DNA of 64,000 nt from Pseudoips prasinana (GCA_951640165.1 OX621248.1:372001-436000); one strand, 5' to 3'; numbered from the stretch's first letter, positions 22,025-34,489 are shown. Numbers and translations are program-made. The notes: a model not told the origin generated them from the letters alone.

Positions 22025-22265
22025 CTGGCTGGTGACAGCGGCGAATATCAGAATACCATCATCCCATCTCATCCCGTAGGGGCTTAGAAGTCTACCCGAG
22101 GGTGTATCTACAAGAGAACAGGAAGCAGCTTCCTCCTGTGTACTATGACCATCTTACAGCGATCTCCAACCCTTCTGCCAAGCGAGGCGATTATGGCATA
22201 TCCTCCCAAGAGGACTCTTGGGGAGGCTTTTGTCCTTTTTACAGCTGTTATGATGATGATGATTA
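22025..22265 (+). repeat. Repeat R-C with trinucleotide tail
   Basis: Best copy of R-C: 'catcccatctcatcccgtag', 'gagaacaggaagcagcttcc', 'gccaagcgaggcgattatgg' and 'ggggaggcttttgtcc', ending in (ATG)n at 22250-22266. The tail suggests the 3' end of an RTE-like LINE. Confidence 0.7.
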
Positions 22266-23929
22266 TGTAAAATGGCGTTAAAAGTGCAATAGCAATCAAG
22301 TTATTACTTGATGGTTTTTTTTATAAGGTTTTGTGTAAAAGCGGTGGCGAATAAAATCGACGTCGAAATATCCTCCATTAACATTTAAATTAAAATATTA
22401 AAAAGTACCGGTACATTTGCATGCATGAGGTATAAAATGTCCCGGAGCAGTCCGTAGAGCAGCAATTTGATCGCCTGTGGCTTTATAATAGCCGCAGGAA
22501 TTGACAATATGTTAATTTTGATGGTAATCCACGTTCGAGGAGTGTTATTAATGGTGGCCGCTCGGTGCCGCTTACTGCGCGTTAACTGAGCGTTAAACGC
22601 CCGATTGTATGTTACTCCAATTGGTTGGCTCTCTCCGATTTGTCGGAAGCCGTGCGGAATAAAGGGACACCATGTAGCAAGGTAATTGCCAATTCCAACA
22701 CCCTATTAATTTGTCGCTTGTAATATTTTTTTACGATTATTGTGTTCATAATTACTTTTGTGCCGACCCCTGACCCTAATCGAAATATCAACCTCTCGCT
22801 TAATGTAAAGGAGAATATAGTTGAAAAGGCAGCTCTCCTGGGTCAGTGAGGAAGGTCACTTTCGTACTGAAACCTAACCTCCAAAACTGAAATGCAGACA
22901 TAAAAGAAATAAGAACGGCATAACTGATGGTCATGAAAATTTAAATAAAAATAAGTTATAAATATATCCCCTTTAAATAAATTTTAATAGATCCAAGACA
23001 ACTTGCTGATTAATATAAGATACAAACTTATAGCATACATTTTATTGTATCCAAATTAAACTTCTCCCTTAATCAAACGAACTGATTCCGATATTACCGA
23101 TACCCATAAGTGGTAACATTGGTATCACTTTGGTTCAAAACGTTCAATGTCTAGTAACTACAACTAACACGGATAGCTTAATGTTAGCCATCAAAGTGTC
23201 TCCGTGACACTCTCAAACACTTTGGCGGTAATATAGTCGGCCGAATGCTGGTGCTTATCTTCGACGGTTGCTGGGTACCATATATAAAAACATTCAATTA
23301 TTTCAATCAATTTCAATTATTTTTGTGTTTTTGGATGTATCTTTGCCAGGAATAGGATATAGGATAATAAGTTATAAAATATAGTAATATAATTATTGAA
23401 AACAACATTCAAATACATAGAAAGTAATTGAATCGAATTGAAATAAAAACTGTCAAGATTGACAATACGGAATGTACTAGAGATTTTAGAATAATCCATT
23501 ATCGCTTTCTGTCAGTATAGGCTATAAATCGTGAAATTGTCTTTGGTTTGTTTTTCTTTTTTTATAGTTTACTTTATTTGTTAAATGCGAGTGGTGTTAA
23601 AAATGGCGCGAACTAATATTTTCTAACCAAGCCGTAATGCAATTAAACTAGCTTATCTCATAAATAAATGGATTCTATATTACATAATAAGTGTTAGTGT
23701 ATAACATTGGCGATTGTGGTGAGAGAAATAATTACATTAAAATCTTCTAAAAAGTCTGAAGATAATTTCACAGATTGAATATGACACAAGACTTACATCA
23801 CTATAGAAATATGAAAAAAAAATCAAATAATACAGGTGGAAGTCAAAAGATTTACAGGAAGACAGAAATAATAGGAAATTATACTAATTCAAAATGTCGC
23901 AAAAATTTACGCCTTTAAAAAGATATACT
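22266..23929. other. No recognised gene; unique block of interest
   Basis: Repeat-poor. 22440-22680 is unusually balanced in base composition, has no open frame of note, and contains clear AT-rich homeodomain-like words inside GC-rich context. The rest is AT-rich. Confidence 0.35.
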
Positions 23930-24126
23930 GTGTGGTGACGGCGAAGAATATCATCACCCCATTTCATCGCGTGGGGTGCGTAGATATCGTTCCGAGGGAA
24001 TACCTACCGGAGAACAGGCAGCATCGTTTTTCTATGCACATGCCATGCGTGGCGATTGTGGCATATGCCCCCATTCTTTGGGTAGGCTTTTGTCAAGTAA
24101 TGGACGTAATTTGGGAGGCATGATGA
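23930..24126 (+). repeat. Repeat R-C copy
   Basis: 'gcgaagaatatcatcacccc', 'accggagaacaggcagcatc' and 'gtaggcttttgtc' match the copy at 22025-22265. The ATG tail is reduced to 'catgatgaag'. Confidence 0.7.
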
Positions 24127-25214
24127 AGATATTCGACTGAGTACCAAACAAACGTTCAATTTTGCGGTCTCTATTACTACCAATTTTGAACAAAGTATTT
24201 CGGTAAATACTAATGAAAATGATATAAGTAACATAAAATTCTACGGTATACATACATAAAATAGTAGTACATAGAATAGAACAAAAACGCTTTCAACGGC
24301 TACATAATTTAGTCTGAACAGACTCTAGCCAAAAGTGGAGGAGGCACATTAACAATTAATTCACAAATAAATTGATTCGAAATTGCATTATCTATTTATA
24401 TATCAAAGTCAAAATACGAATCATTTCACTGAAGAAGAAGATTTGCGAATTGGGAAATTAAGCAAATAACGAAATAATGAAATCCGTCTACAACACCATT
24501 TCTGATACAGGCTTTGTGGAGTGCACTCATTCTTCTAATCAACCGGACCGATTTTTTGTTATTTTTTAGTGTTTCAGCGCGAGCGAGATAATTTTGTAGT
24601 AGATTTATAATAAACCTGCTAAGTAGTGCTGCGATCAAATTCCCAGTTATATTACTATTTGTGTGGCAGGACGACATTTGCCAGGACAGTAAGTGATAAA
24701 TACATACCGACCTAGGTGCTTAAATCTAGCAGAGCGTTTATGGGACAACGAGAACTACTAGCTGTGAATCACCTTTAGAGTTCTAAAATCTACGCATAAG
24801 CAGTGGCACAAATATAAATGTATTATCTATTTTACTAGTTAGTTGTTTGTATCAAGATAATACAAAACGACGTTTGTTTCCTAATAAATGTTTAATAACG
24901 AGGTAATATTTAAGTCGTTGCGATGGCGTATAAATAAATCCGGAGCAATATTGCGATCGGAACGTCGTACAATAATTTATATGCCTATTAATGTTCTGAC
25001 GAAGGCTAATGAACGCGGCCTCATCAAAATATTATATTCACTTCATTGTACAAATATACCATTAATTTTGTTGGCATGAGAATATTGGATACTGTACTTG
25101 CTGAGTTTTGTAGTGGAAATAATTCGACTTCAATATCGGTAATGATGGGCCTTGAGCGTAACTTCCCGGGCGGCATGCTTGGTTCATTAATTTATTTTAC
25201 GCGGTAATAAAAAT
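24127..25214. other. No recognised feature
   Basis: AT-rich, with a few short frames and no motif. Confidence 0.35.
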
Positions 25215-25480
25215 ATTTATTTTATTTATTTATTCTTGTACACACAAAACATATAATAAATAGGCAAAAATACGAAGAAATGTATAGTACAAAGGTGCTG
25301 CTTATTTCGCAAGCAATTTCTTCCAGCAGACCCGCGACAGGAGAAATTTTACATAGCTATAATAATGTGTAGGTCTATAATACACTTACATACTAATAAT
25401 TGCATATACGTATACTTAAATACATATAAATACTACATCCAATTTAGACTTAACAATAAACTAAATACTAATAATACATT
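25215..25480 (-). mobile_element. LINE 3' end remnant
   Basis: Starts with an (ATTT)n tract and 'attcttgtacacacaaaaca', then 'tgtatagtacaaaggtgctg' and 'gcaatttcttccagcaga'. I recall this as the reverse of a frequent lepidopteran LINE 3' UTR. No coding part remains. Confidence 0.5.
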
Positions 25481-25654
25481 ATATGAGGATGAAATTAAAA
25501 TTCAGTGACTTTCACTAGTCTTTTGAAGGTGTAAATAGTTTAATAGATGTTAATATTTTCTTTTAGATTATACTAAATAAACCTTACTCGGCGTTTAAAT
25601 TACGTGTTTCTAGTTTTTCATCATTAATTATATTGACTTCCAGAGAAGATAACA

Positions 25655-25790
25655 TTCTATAGGCCTCTGAAATGCCTTAACAACGGTTATCTAATGAGAT
25701 AAAAAGTTCAAGCGGGACCAATAGTTTTACGTGCTTTCAAAAGCACAGAGACGCTCAGAAGCTAAAACACGTCCCACCGCTGGTGCTTCT
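25655..25790 (+). repeat. Repeat R-E, diverged copy
   Basis: 'taggcctctgaaatgcctta' and 'cagagacgctcagaagctaa' align with R-E at 58195-58440. Confidence 0.6.
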
Positions 25791-26054
25791 CAATGACAAC
25801 AGTCGCTACTGTTTTCTAATGGCTATTGTTATCATTAAAAGCTTTTTTATATATATTTTTTTATTGAACCTTCCTCGAGTTACAATATTTAATTTTTACC
25901 ATAATAATGAATTAATGTGATCTACTATTCATGTGATTGCAGTCCTGTATATTTACGACGTTATAGTTTTATCAAAATGTAAGAAACATAAGAAATCATA
26001 GAAAATAGAACAGTATTTTTGTTCAATGTTCAATTTGACTAGTCTGTTGGCTTA

Positions 26055-26290
26055 GTAGTTATCGGGGTTGAACCCACGACCTTAGCTGAGCAGTCGGGGT
26101 TGCTAACTGCGAAGCGAGAGGTCGTGGGCTCTTTGTAATAAGCACTAATATTAGCTATTTGTTCTGTGTTTGGGTGTGAAAACATGTTATGTATTCAGAA
26201 ATATGTAAGTAAGTTTGTCTATTGTCTAGTTGCCAAGGTATGAGATCGGGAGAAGAGTTTGGGATCAGATGGCAATGTGTTATCCCTGGA
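26055..26290 (+). repeat. SINE-3 copy with duplicated B-box region
   Basis: Head region 'gttggcttagtagttatcgg'. The words 'acccacgacct' and 'aggtcgtgggc' occur inverted about 45 bases apart, forming a hairpin within the head. The body 'gttctgtgtttgggtgtgaa' and tail 'gtttgggatcagatggca' are those of SINE-3. Confidence 0.7.
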
Positions 26291-26336
26291 TACTTATTTA
26301 TTAATGTTTTTGATATAACATAAATAAAATAAATTA

Positions 26337-26725
26337 ATTAAGGTTTTTATTCACCTAGACTTTAAAAAAGCGCCTGTAAATAGACAGAGCATGTTTGTAG
26401 TAATATATAATTAATTTTATATTTATAATTATTTTTAGGTAGGTACACGGATTGTATGAAAAATATTCAATAAGATTTATTTTATAATAATTATGATATT
26501 TCGCTAGCTTATATTAAGTTATTGTCAAGGAGATCATGTGTAAGTTTAATTATCGCAATTTAAAATTTATCTATATTGTTACTACATTATTGTCTGAATG
26601 GTTCTGTCTATATTAAGGTACGAAATAAATATTATTATTATGACGGACGTTGTGTTTATTACGAATGTTGCGCTTTAATGCTACCCCCGGATGCACCAAC
26701 TGAGAAGACCCAGCGAAACTAAATC
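26337..26725 (-). repeat. Repeat R-D, reverse copy
   Basis: 'aaaaaagcgcctgtaaatag', 'ttattgtcaaggagatca', 'gaatggttctgtctatatta' and 'aagacccagcgaaac' are the reverse complement of 34560-34945 in the same order. The two copies are about 8 kb apart and opposite in orientation. Confidence 0.8.
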
Positions 26726-26752
26726 AGCGGGTATCTCTACTACCGGATTAAA

Positions 26753-26951
26753 TATGCACGTGTGGCGCAGCGGCTAAGACAGTCGCCTCGCCGGTTTGTG
26801 TCGCGGGTTCGAGTCCCACGCCGGACAACTATTTGTGTGACCCATAAATAGTTGTTCTGAGTCTGGATGTGCCCGTCTATTATATGTTTGTAAAGTACCC
26901 CGCGACACAGGGATTAGATTCCCTAGTGCGGTCGTTGTCTTTAAAAAAAAT
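26753..26951 (+). repeat. SINE-1, best plus-strand copy
   Basis: tRNA-derived head with a consensus A box (TGGCGCAGCGG, 26763-26773) and B box (GGTTCGAGTCC, 26806-26816), the two parts of an internal RNA polymerase III promoter. The body 'ctatttgtgtgacccataaa' and tail 'taccccgcgacacagggatt' end in an A-rich run. SINEs of this type encode no protein and move using LINE machinery. Confidence 0.9.
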
Positions 26952-27261
26952 ATTATGTGGTACAAGTCTTTACATTTAGTATTTATGTTAAAGTATTTGG
27001 CGTATTTTTCTAGTTGTACATTTTATCGCACTAACATAACTGGGGTAGCCGTTTCAATATAGCAAAACAACACGTAGGAACGCAAATGTAGGACACCGAA
27101 CACCGCCGTAACACGATTCCGATAGAATTACCCTCTAAAAGTAAGTTATGTGAACGACACAGAATTTACGCATTCGAAGTATATAAAACACAGACCATTA
27201 CAGATAAATCTGAAAGAAAAGCCATAGATTTACTTTCTCTAGGCAGTGATGAGTATAAGAT
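26952..27261. other. No recognised feature
   Basis: Unique-looking sequence between two SINEs. No gene seen. Confidence 0.3.
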
Positions 27262-27420
27262 GACTGGCCCATTGGTCTAGTGGTTAGTGACCCTGACTGT
27301 CAAGCCAGAGGTCGTCAATTCGATCCCCACCCAGCACAAACCTTTTGTGATGACCACTATTAATATAGTGGTCATCACAAAAGGTTTATATATATTTACA
27401 CACGGCCATCTGATTCGAAA
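27262..27420 (+). repeat. SINE-3 head fused to an inverted SINE-3 tail
   Basis: The head 'cattggtctagtggttagtg' and B-box region 'ggtcgtcaattcgatcccca' run in plus orientation into a perfect hairpin (27338-27387). After it comes 'acacggccatctgatt', which belongs to the opposite strand of the SINE. Confidence 0.75.
27338..27387. repeat. Perfect palindrome, 23-bp arms, 4-base loop
   Basis: The left arm begins AAACCTTTTGTGATGACC, the loop is TAAT at 27361-27364, and the right arm is its exact complement. It forms the junction between two SINE-3 parts of opposite orientation. Confidence 0.95.
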
Positions 27421-27469
27421 ACTAAGCAGAGCGGAGAAAACTCTCCGATCTACTTATATCCGCCTTCTT

Positions 27470-27862
27470 CAATGCCCGTCTCACCATTCTGACTTTATTC
27501 ACTCTTCCTTTTTTGTCCAGTCTATTCTTCTGTGGAATGCGCTGCCTCTCGAAATCAGGTTGGCCAAAGCCGCTTCTCATTCAAAATGAAGCTAAGAGAG
27601 CACATTCTAAACCACTTGTAAGCAGAATTGTGCTTTCCCTACCTAATAAATTATATATGTATGTATAGTATATTATAGTAGTAATAGTATTGTATATATT
27701 AGATATTATACATTTATGTATCGAATATTTATCCAATCTCTTATACTCTTATACTTACTGTTTAATCTCTGCACCTCCCCAAGGTCGACTGGGAGAAAAT
27801 GCCTACGGCATTAAGTCCACCTCTGTACAACTTTGTGCATAAAGTTTTGAAATAAATAAATA
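27470..27862 (+). mobile_element. LINE C-terminus and 3' UTR (AAAT tail)
   Basis: The plus strand encodes the C-terminal motif SSFFVQSILLWNALPLEIRL, then after a one-base frame change SFKMKLREHILNHL and TAA (about 27617). This is the usual end of a Jockey/CR1-type reverse transcriptase. The 3' UTR holds 'gtcgactgggagaaaatgcc' and 'ttaagtccacctctgtacaa', and the element ends in (AAAT)n at 27850-27865. The 5' part is missing. A SINE-3 begins right after the tail. Confidence 0.8.
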
Positions 27863-27865
27863 AAA

Positions 27866-28046
27866 TACTATAGAAACCAGATAACTGTAAACTACATATA
27901 CAACTTTTCAAATACATACTTATATAGATAATTACACCCAGGCTCAGGACAAACAAACATGTTCATGTACACAAATATCTGTCCTGGGTTGGAATCGAAC
28001 CCACGACCTCCGGCGTGAAAACCAAATATTAATTAACCACGCCAAC
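27866..28046 (-). repeat. SINE-3, good copy
   Basis: In reverse: tail 'aaaccagataactgtaaact', body 'caggacaaacaaacatgttc', B box within 'gttggaatcgaacccacgac', head ending 'ccacgccaacaggc'. The B box is near consensus and the A-box region is degenerate. Confidence 0.85.
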
Positions 28047-28180
28047 AGGCTTATTTGTCCTGTGTCTAGGTGTAATTTATGTATATTATGTATTTCTAAA
28101 CGAAATATGTTTATCAGTTGTCTGGGTGCAGGCTCTGCCTAGTTTGGGATCAAATGGCAGGGTGGTATTTGATTCACGAT
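28047..28180 (+). repeat. SINE-3 body and tail, head-to-head with the previous copy
   Basis: 'gtcctgtgtctaggtgtaat', 'tatcagttgtctggg' and 'agtttgggatcaaatggcag' in plus orientation, joined head to head with the minus-strand copy. Confidence 0.75.
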
Positions 28181-29907
28181 ATTAATTTATTATAATAATA
28201 ACAAATGACTCCTATTTGCAGTCGGTTTCAAAACTGCTATGGTATGTAGTAACGATATTAGAGTAGTGAACTTTGTAACAGTAGTGAAATCCACATTTTG
28301 TAATAAAGTGTGAGTGCGTACAACAGGCACCATCCAACATGTGTGCAGTTTAGTAAGCGTTGTTTATTCCTCCCTGTGTTACGTATTGTCTGTGGCGACG
28401 TGCGTAGCGCGCGCGGCACGTCCTACCGGCTGCGACAAGTTTCTTGCCGCGGACGTGACGGCGCGATGCAAATTGTATCATTTGTATCTTTTGTAGCCTT
28501 TGTAGCTTTTGTATCGCAGCTTTTTCTACTGCCCTAATATCGCCACATTTGGGATTAATGTGTTCTGTTTTGCGGAGTTATGATAAATGTTGGGAAGTTT
28601 CCGGCCTGCGCGTAATTTGTGACGTATGTATTTAGGTGGGACGAGTTTTATTACTAAGTAGGCCCTGAAAGTAACTTTAACCTTTGCAAATGTATTTCCA
28701 TACCAATGACAAAGGTAATCATTACTCCGTTTAATGTTTTAGGATTAAAAAGACAAAATGTAAGCTTATTTTGTTTGATTAAAATTCGTTCGTTATCGAG
28801 GTTTAAGGGGTTATATAACATTATTAATACTAATTAACTTCCGTTTATAGGAAATTTTATAATATTTAATTGGTCTAGTAGTAGTTTATCTAGTATTCAA
28901 TGAATTCATGTAACAATAGTGAACCTATTGTATTTTTTATACTTATTTTTTTATTCTGACTCTTTTATTTAAACTCGAAACTGGTGAAATAGAGCCTGCA
29001 CCATTTTGTATCTCATTTACCAGTTCCCTTGCTCACATCTTTATGAATCATGTGGGTACCATGCAGTAGATTCGTTACTAGAAACATGGCCGACTGATAT
29101 ATTCTTAGGTACACACAGGTGCGTACAGGTATAACATATAACATTATCAAATTGAGAACTCCCTCTAAACTATCAAATTTTAGTTTTTTATCATTTTTGG
29201 CAATGGAAAGCACAAATAATTTTTAAGTTTTTACATAAGTTCCCAATACAACAGTATAACCAACAATATTAAAAATTTTTGAAGCAGCGAAGAAGCGTAC
29301 GGTCCACCCTGTGGCAATTCCTGCTGACCCTTACCCCTTCCCCGTTGAGCTCTCGCACCCTAGACCACAGAGTTAAGATAGTAATGACCCGAAGGTATGT
29401 TCTGTAACGTTGGGTACTACTTAATCCAAGCTACTTGTAGAGTGCAAAAACAATAAGTCCTACATCGCTTGCAACTCACCGCTGCGCAGTACAAACAAGT
29501 TTTACTAAAAGTTACTCAGTTATTACGTGTGTCGCTTGACTTCCACCCCAGTAGCTACTACCCTGTACCCTGCTGTTCGCTTAGGAGCTCACGTCACGTG
29601 CTGGTAAGACGACACGTCTCGTTTGTCAATTACGCCGCTGAACGTAATCACACCCCGGGCCTAATGAACGACTAGCGTAACTGAAAAGGATATAGAAATC
29701 ATTTTCTAGAAAATGGTGCAATTTTACAGAAAATAATTTGAAAATGTCGTACTTCTATTAATTTTATGAGTGGAACGTAATTTGTCGTTTAATCCTGCTA
29801 ATTAGGTATTAAAATTCTAGAAAAAATTCCTACTACATAATTAAATAATTTAAAGTTGTACCTACTACTATGGAATCAATTTACAATTACCATTTTTATT
29901 AAACATT
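28181..29907. other. No recognised gene; CpG-rich patch
   Basis: 28375-28475 is strikingly CpG-rich (gcgtagcgcgcgcggcacg) and is followed by short repeats of TTTGTATC/TTTGTAGC at 28465-28515. 29500-29670 is another GC-richer block. Neither has a convincing coding frame. The remainder is AT-rich. Confidence 0.35.
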
Positions 29908-29967
29908 CAGAATCATCGCGTTATCCCTCACTTATCAAAATAAGTGAGGGATAACGCGATGATTCTG
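29908..29967. repeat. Perfect palindrome, 27-bp arms, 6-base loop
   Basis: The left arm begins CAGAATCATCGCGTTATCCC, the loop is TCAAAA (29935-29940), and the right arm is an exact complement. It lies in unique sequence, with no flanking target duplication that I can see. Confidence 0.95.
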
Positions 29968-32937
29968 ATGATAAAAAATGTTACTGCATTTTCGGTATAT
30001 TATTTTTTTTATACAGTACGCATTCGTACGTTTTGATTTACGACCTATGTTGAGCTATACTATTCCGTTTCTCTTCCCTAAAAAGACAACAAATTAGTGG
30101 AGCTTTTCAACTGGGTGGCCCTTAATTCGTAAACCAACAGATCCTGTTCTATATAATAATTGAATTCAAAACCTTAAAATGCTCACGCGTCATAAACATA
30201 TCAATTTCACTACGGAAATACCTCAAGAGTGTGCTGCAAAGGAAATAGACGATCCATTGCGAGAGCTCGTATTAAATATTTATCTGCCGCCGCCATATTG
30301 AGTCACTAATGTGTTTATAACTGCTTGTTGATTCCTCACATGTTGGGGCCGTCACACACACGGCTGAATATTGGACAGAGTACCTCCCTATTAGGTGCAG
30401 CGATAATAAGTATGTTATATTAGAGAAATATACACTCACTTCTCAGACATACCCTTCAACAGTAAATTTTAAGGATGCAACTTTGAATGAATATAAATTG
30501 TTTAATAACTTTTGTTAGGTTTCATATTGTTTGTTAATGTGGTTTTGATGATAAATTCCCTTATAAATCAGACTAATATTATGATTTATATTAAAATAAC
30601 ATTAAATCTATATTTATTTTAAACTTATCCCCAAGGAAATAGTAATTTAAGGTACCTACTGGCTACTGTCAAGAACAATGTAAAGAAAAATCAGTACCTA
30701 GTTCTTTTGTTTACCCCCCATTTCTTTTGTTTTTAATATCTGTGACCATAACAATCATAAGTGACGATAATTGAGAAGATATAAAGAAAAGTTCATCCTA
30801 TGAGATAATTTAATACTTTCATTGCATTGGTTGGACATAGGAAAGCCAGCCAAATATGGTCTCGAACTTAAATTGAGTCCAATAAAGCAGATTGCATAGT
30901 GTACCTTAACTTTTTTAAACCTCGAGCAACAATTAGTGCAAAGAAGTACAGAGAAGAATTGCCAGTTCACCGTCACCATCCTCAACAGATTTATGGTTAA
31001 ATATGATCTGTTGAGTTGAATGGTTGGTGGATGTTTGGAAATCAATGACTATTTACAGGACCAATTCGAATGGCGGGACAACTTTTCATGGAATTCTGTC
31101 GCCAGAATTACTATAACCGAAAAATCAATGAGCTTCTATTGAAATAGATCAGTGTATTGAAAATAATAGCGAATACTCCAATTAGTGAAATATACAGTTT
31201 TTGTAACAAATAGTTTGATTTTATTTATTTAATAAGTACCAAGTACAGTACTTACTTAGTAATAAGTAATTTTATATTCCTCTGAACTTTTACATTAAGA
31301 TAAATAATTCTAAGAATCAGACCACCGACTTTTCTTAGTCATATTTGTTAGTGGGAAGACGCTTTGTTCACGTGTTTTTTTATATAATTATATTATTTAT
31401 ATAACTTATTTGTTGTTTGAATTTATTAAGTAGGTAAGGGACTAATAATTACATCCGATTTGAAGAAAAAATGTAATCTCTATATAGAATAAATGACTAA
31501 TCAGAATGAGAAACTGTGTAACATATATAAGATTAAGAACCTCCTGTTTGTAAAAATATTCAAAAACTATCCTGGCTCAACTAGTTTTGAGATATTATAT
31601 TCGCGTATAAATTCGTCCATTATGTCCATCTCTTATAAAGTCTGAACACACGAAGCAACATATCATGACTTCCTTCTGAAGAGTCTCATTTTATAATATA
31701 ATATTTATTATTTATAACAACACAAAGTTCGGGTCAAAATACGGCTAAATTGCACCTACATTCCAAAACCCAAACAAGATTTTCATGAACGTAAGCTAGA
31801 GGCAATCATAAACCTGCATTTTAAATCGCCATTTATTTTTGCATAACGTATGAAATAGCCCCTAAAGAAGTCACTAAAGATGAAACTGCTCCACTTTGCA
31901 CGTGTAAGATCACCTTTATGGCAGAGTGTAAACGACGCCCATCAACCGGGTTTACCTGCGAACAATATGAAAAATTCGTCAACATTTTACTCAAACGGAA
32001 ACTTGTATTAAGATAAAGTAGGTATGGAAATATGTTTTGGAATACCACTCATGTTCAGAAGCGAGATTATGACACCATAGCACCCTACACTAAAACCATA
32101 GTATATACACACAGTAGTTCAACATTCAACACCAACCCAATTACTATAGTTGTTGCACAAAGTTCCACCTGCCTCTTCAGGAGCGAAGAAAAATAGCGGA
32201 TATTTTTCTTTGACACAACATCATGAACGGATCGATGTTGATCTGATGTTACTGAACTGGTTAGTAAGATAGATTCGCGCGTACCATCGGCGTTTCTTCA
32301 CACTCCAGCCGGAACGCATATCTACAGGCAGAATACGTTACTGATTAGGGCTTGCTATCTGTGCAATAGTGCGTGTCAAAGAATTTACATTGGCCCTTTT
32401 AATATGAGGGCAGCACAAATGTAAAAATGTTATGTAGCATATATTTTCTTAAATTAATATTAAATATTACCACGATTTTATTGATTTTCATCGCAATTAT
32501 AATTAAGGTACCTTTCAATTGTTAAAATAGCATATATGAAAACTTTTAACTGGCCATAATAGACAACCTTATTACGAACATAAACTTTAATTTAAAATTT
32601 GTTACTAACAAGTTGTGGGCTTTGTTGCATGTCCATAAATGATTATTATAATTGTTTAATTAGTTGTAAGTTTTCTAGATTTCAAAATGAAATAAAATAA
32701 GACAAAAGTCAATCTCCGAGTTTATTTTGATTTCCTTGTTGGGGCATATCGTATGGATTAGCTAGCATAGGTTCCTAGGAGAGCACCGCGAAGAGTACGT
32801 ACGTCTCTAAAATGTGATTCCGTATCTGTACACCATGCAAGTGATTACAACCACTCAATGGACATCTGCCATTTTGTCTGCTCCAGGGACACCCTAAGTT
32901 TTGTTTAAGTAAGGTATAGCATAGTAATAATAATAAT
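29968..32937. other. No recognised feature
   Basis: Three kilobases of mostly AT-rich, repeat-poor sequence. Small GC-richer patches (30260-30380, 32270-32330) show no usable frame. Confidence 0.35.
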
Positions 32938-33293
32938 GTCTCCCGACCGAATTTCGGCCAATGCGGCCAGTCTCAATGGAGACTAGCCAATTGCGCAAGA
33001 CATATTATAGTGCACAAGTGTGTGCGCAAACACAGGGGCACTTTCTATTCCATCACTCTCATGATCCGATGGGACGACTAGCGACACGACCGGAAAGAGG
33101 TCAGATACAGTACCGACGGCTTTACGTGCTCTCCGAGGCACGGGGGTGAAATACCGCTTCCAGACTTTGGCTGACACTGAGAAATTTATTTATACGGAAA
33201 AATCCCAAAATCACTTTTTGGCCCGACCCGGGATTTGAACCCAGGACCTCATTATCTGCGGTTGAACACGCTACCGCTTGACCAACGAGGCAG
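32938..33293 (-). repeat. SINE-2, best copy
   Basis: tRNA-like head with A box TGGTCAAGCGG (33274-33284 on the minus strand) and B box GGTTCAAATCC (33231-33241), both matching the pol III consensus. The body includes 'cacgggggtgaaataccgct', 'catcactctcatgatccgat' and 'attatagtgcacaagtgtgt', and the element ends near the 'gaccgaatttcggcc' palindrome. The sister copy at 48934-49288 matches over its full length. Confidence 0.9.
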
Positions 33294-34189
33294 TGGCATA
33301 GTAGTAGGTCTATAAGCAATTCAAATATATTTAATTCGCAAAAAATATGGTTCCAGACAGATGGATGGAGAGTCTTAAAGTAAGTTCCACATATTTTGTC
33401 GTACTGACATGCAAAAAAATGGTTTACTTAAGAAGTAGCTTCATTAAAATATTTGGTACAACTATTACATACTACACACTACCTAATTATTATATTTATA
33501 TTCAAAAAATTCCTTAATATTATAAAATACATTATGTACAAGCCATTCTTTCAACACCTTCTTCATTCGAAATAATGGTAGTTCCCTATAACTATGTATT
33601 TCATCAAACTGAGGGCAGCAACCCGTTGTATGCCGCGACAGCCTGTCTGCGCAATGTATAGAAGGACTGTAAAGAAAACTTGGGTCTGGCTTGCTACGTC
33701 CGGTACGCTCGGTTACACAACTAGCGAGACTGTAGTTCTCTACAGTGCAATTCAATATATATTTTTAAAAAGTGTTTATTTTCACATAAACCAAGACTTT
33801 ATAACTGCCAATATCTATAAATCTTAGGAATTAGGGCTGTCGCCTGTTCATGTTACTTAAGTTGGTACTTAAATAAATATATCTTAACGTATGAATAACT
33901 TGACTAAAGTATTAAAAGGAAAAATATATGGAGCAAATCTTCCCTACTAGGTACCTCGGCGCTACTAAAAATGACACCATAATATATATCGTACTAACTG
34001 TACCCTGCGCGCATTGTACGGCAATACATGAGACTCATTGGAACGATATTGGCGCCATCTGTTGAAGATTGGTCGTACTCACTCAGAAACCTTCGTGGAC
34101 TCATGCACAACTATTTGCTGAAGATCATCGCATGATCAAATGCATAATTGACGATCCTGCAAAGGACATACAAGTAAACACCGCGTCGC
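33294..34189. other. No recognised feature
   Basis: AT-rich. Frames at 33483-33827 overlap on opposite strands and carry no motif. Confidence 0.35.
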
Positions 34190-34380
34190 AGTTGGAAGTG
34201 GACCTGCCTTCATCCACAGGTAGCGGGTTCCATCCCCGAATAGGAGAACCATATGTGTGAGTGCGTAACCCATATATAGTTGTTTCAAGTGTAGTTGCAC
34301 TTTGTGTCCATGAATTGCATGTTCATAAGTTCCCGGCGATAATTATTCATTGCTTTTTATTGCGAGCGTTGTCTTTAATA
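34190..34380 (+). repeat. SINE-1, heavily decayed
   Basis: 'gtagcgggttccatccccga', 'taacccatatatagttgttt' and 'gcgagcgttgtctttaat' follow SINE-1 order with many substitutions. Confidence 0.55.
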
Positions 34381-34489
34381 AAGGAAGTAAAAATCATAAG
34401 GGAAAACATTACCCTTGTTAAAGTGCCAGTACAAATATAATACTACAATTAGCGTGTTGATATATGGACATATGTGTTGAGTGACAAAT

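Noticed and set aside
26763..26830. tRNA gene
   Set aside because: A and B boxes are good, but the fold beyond them is not a full cloverleaf and the sequence continues into a SINE body repeated across the window.
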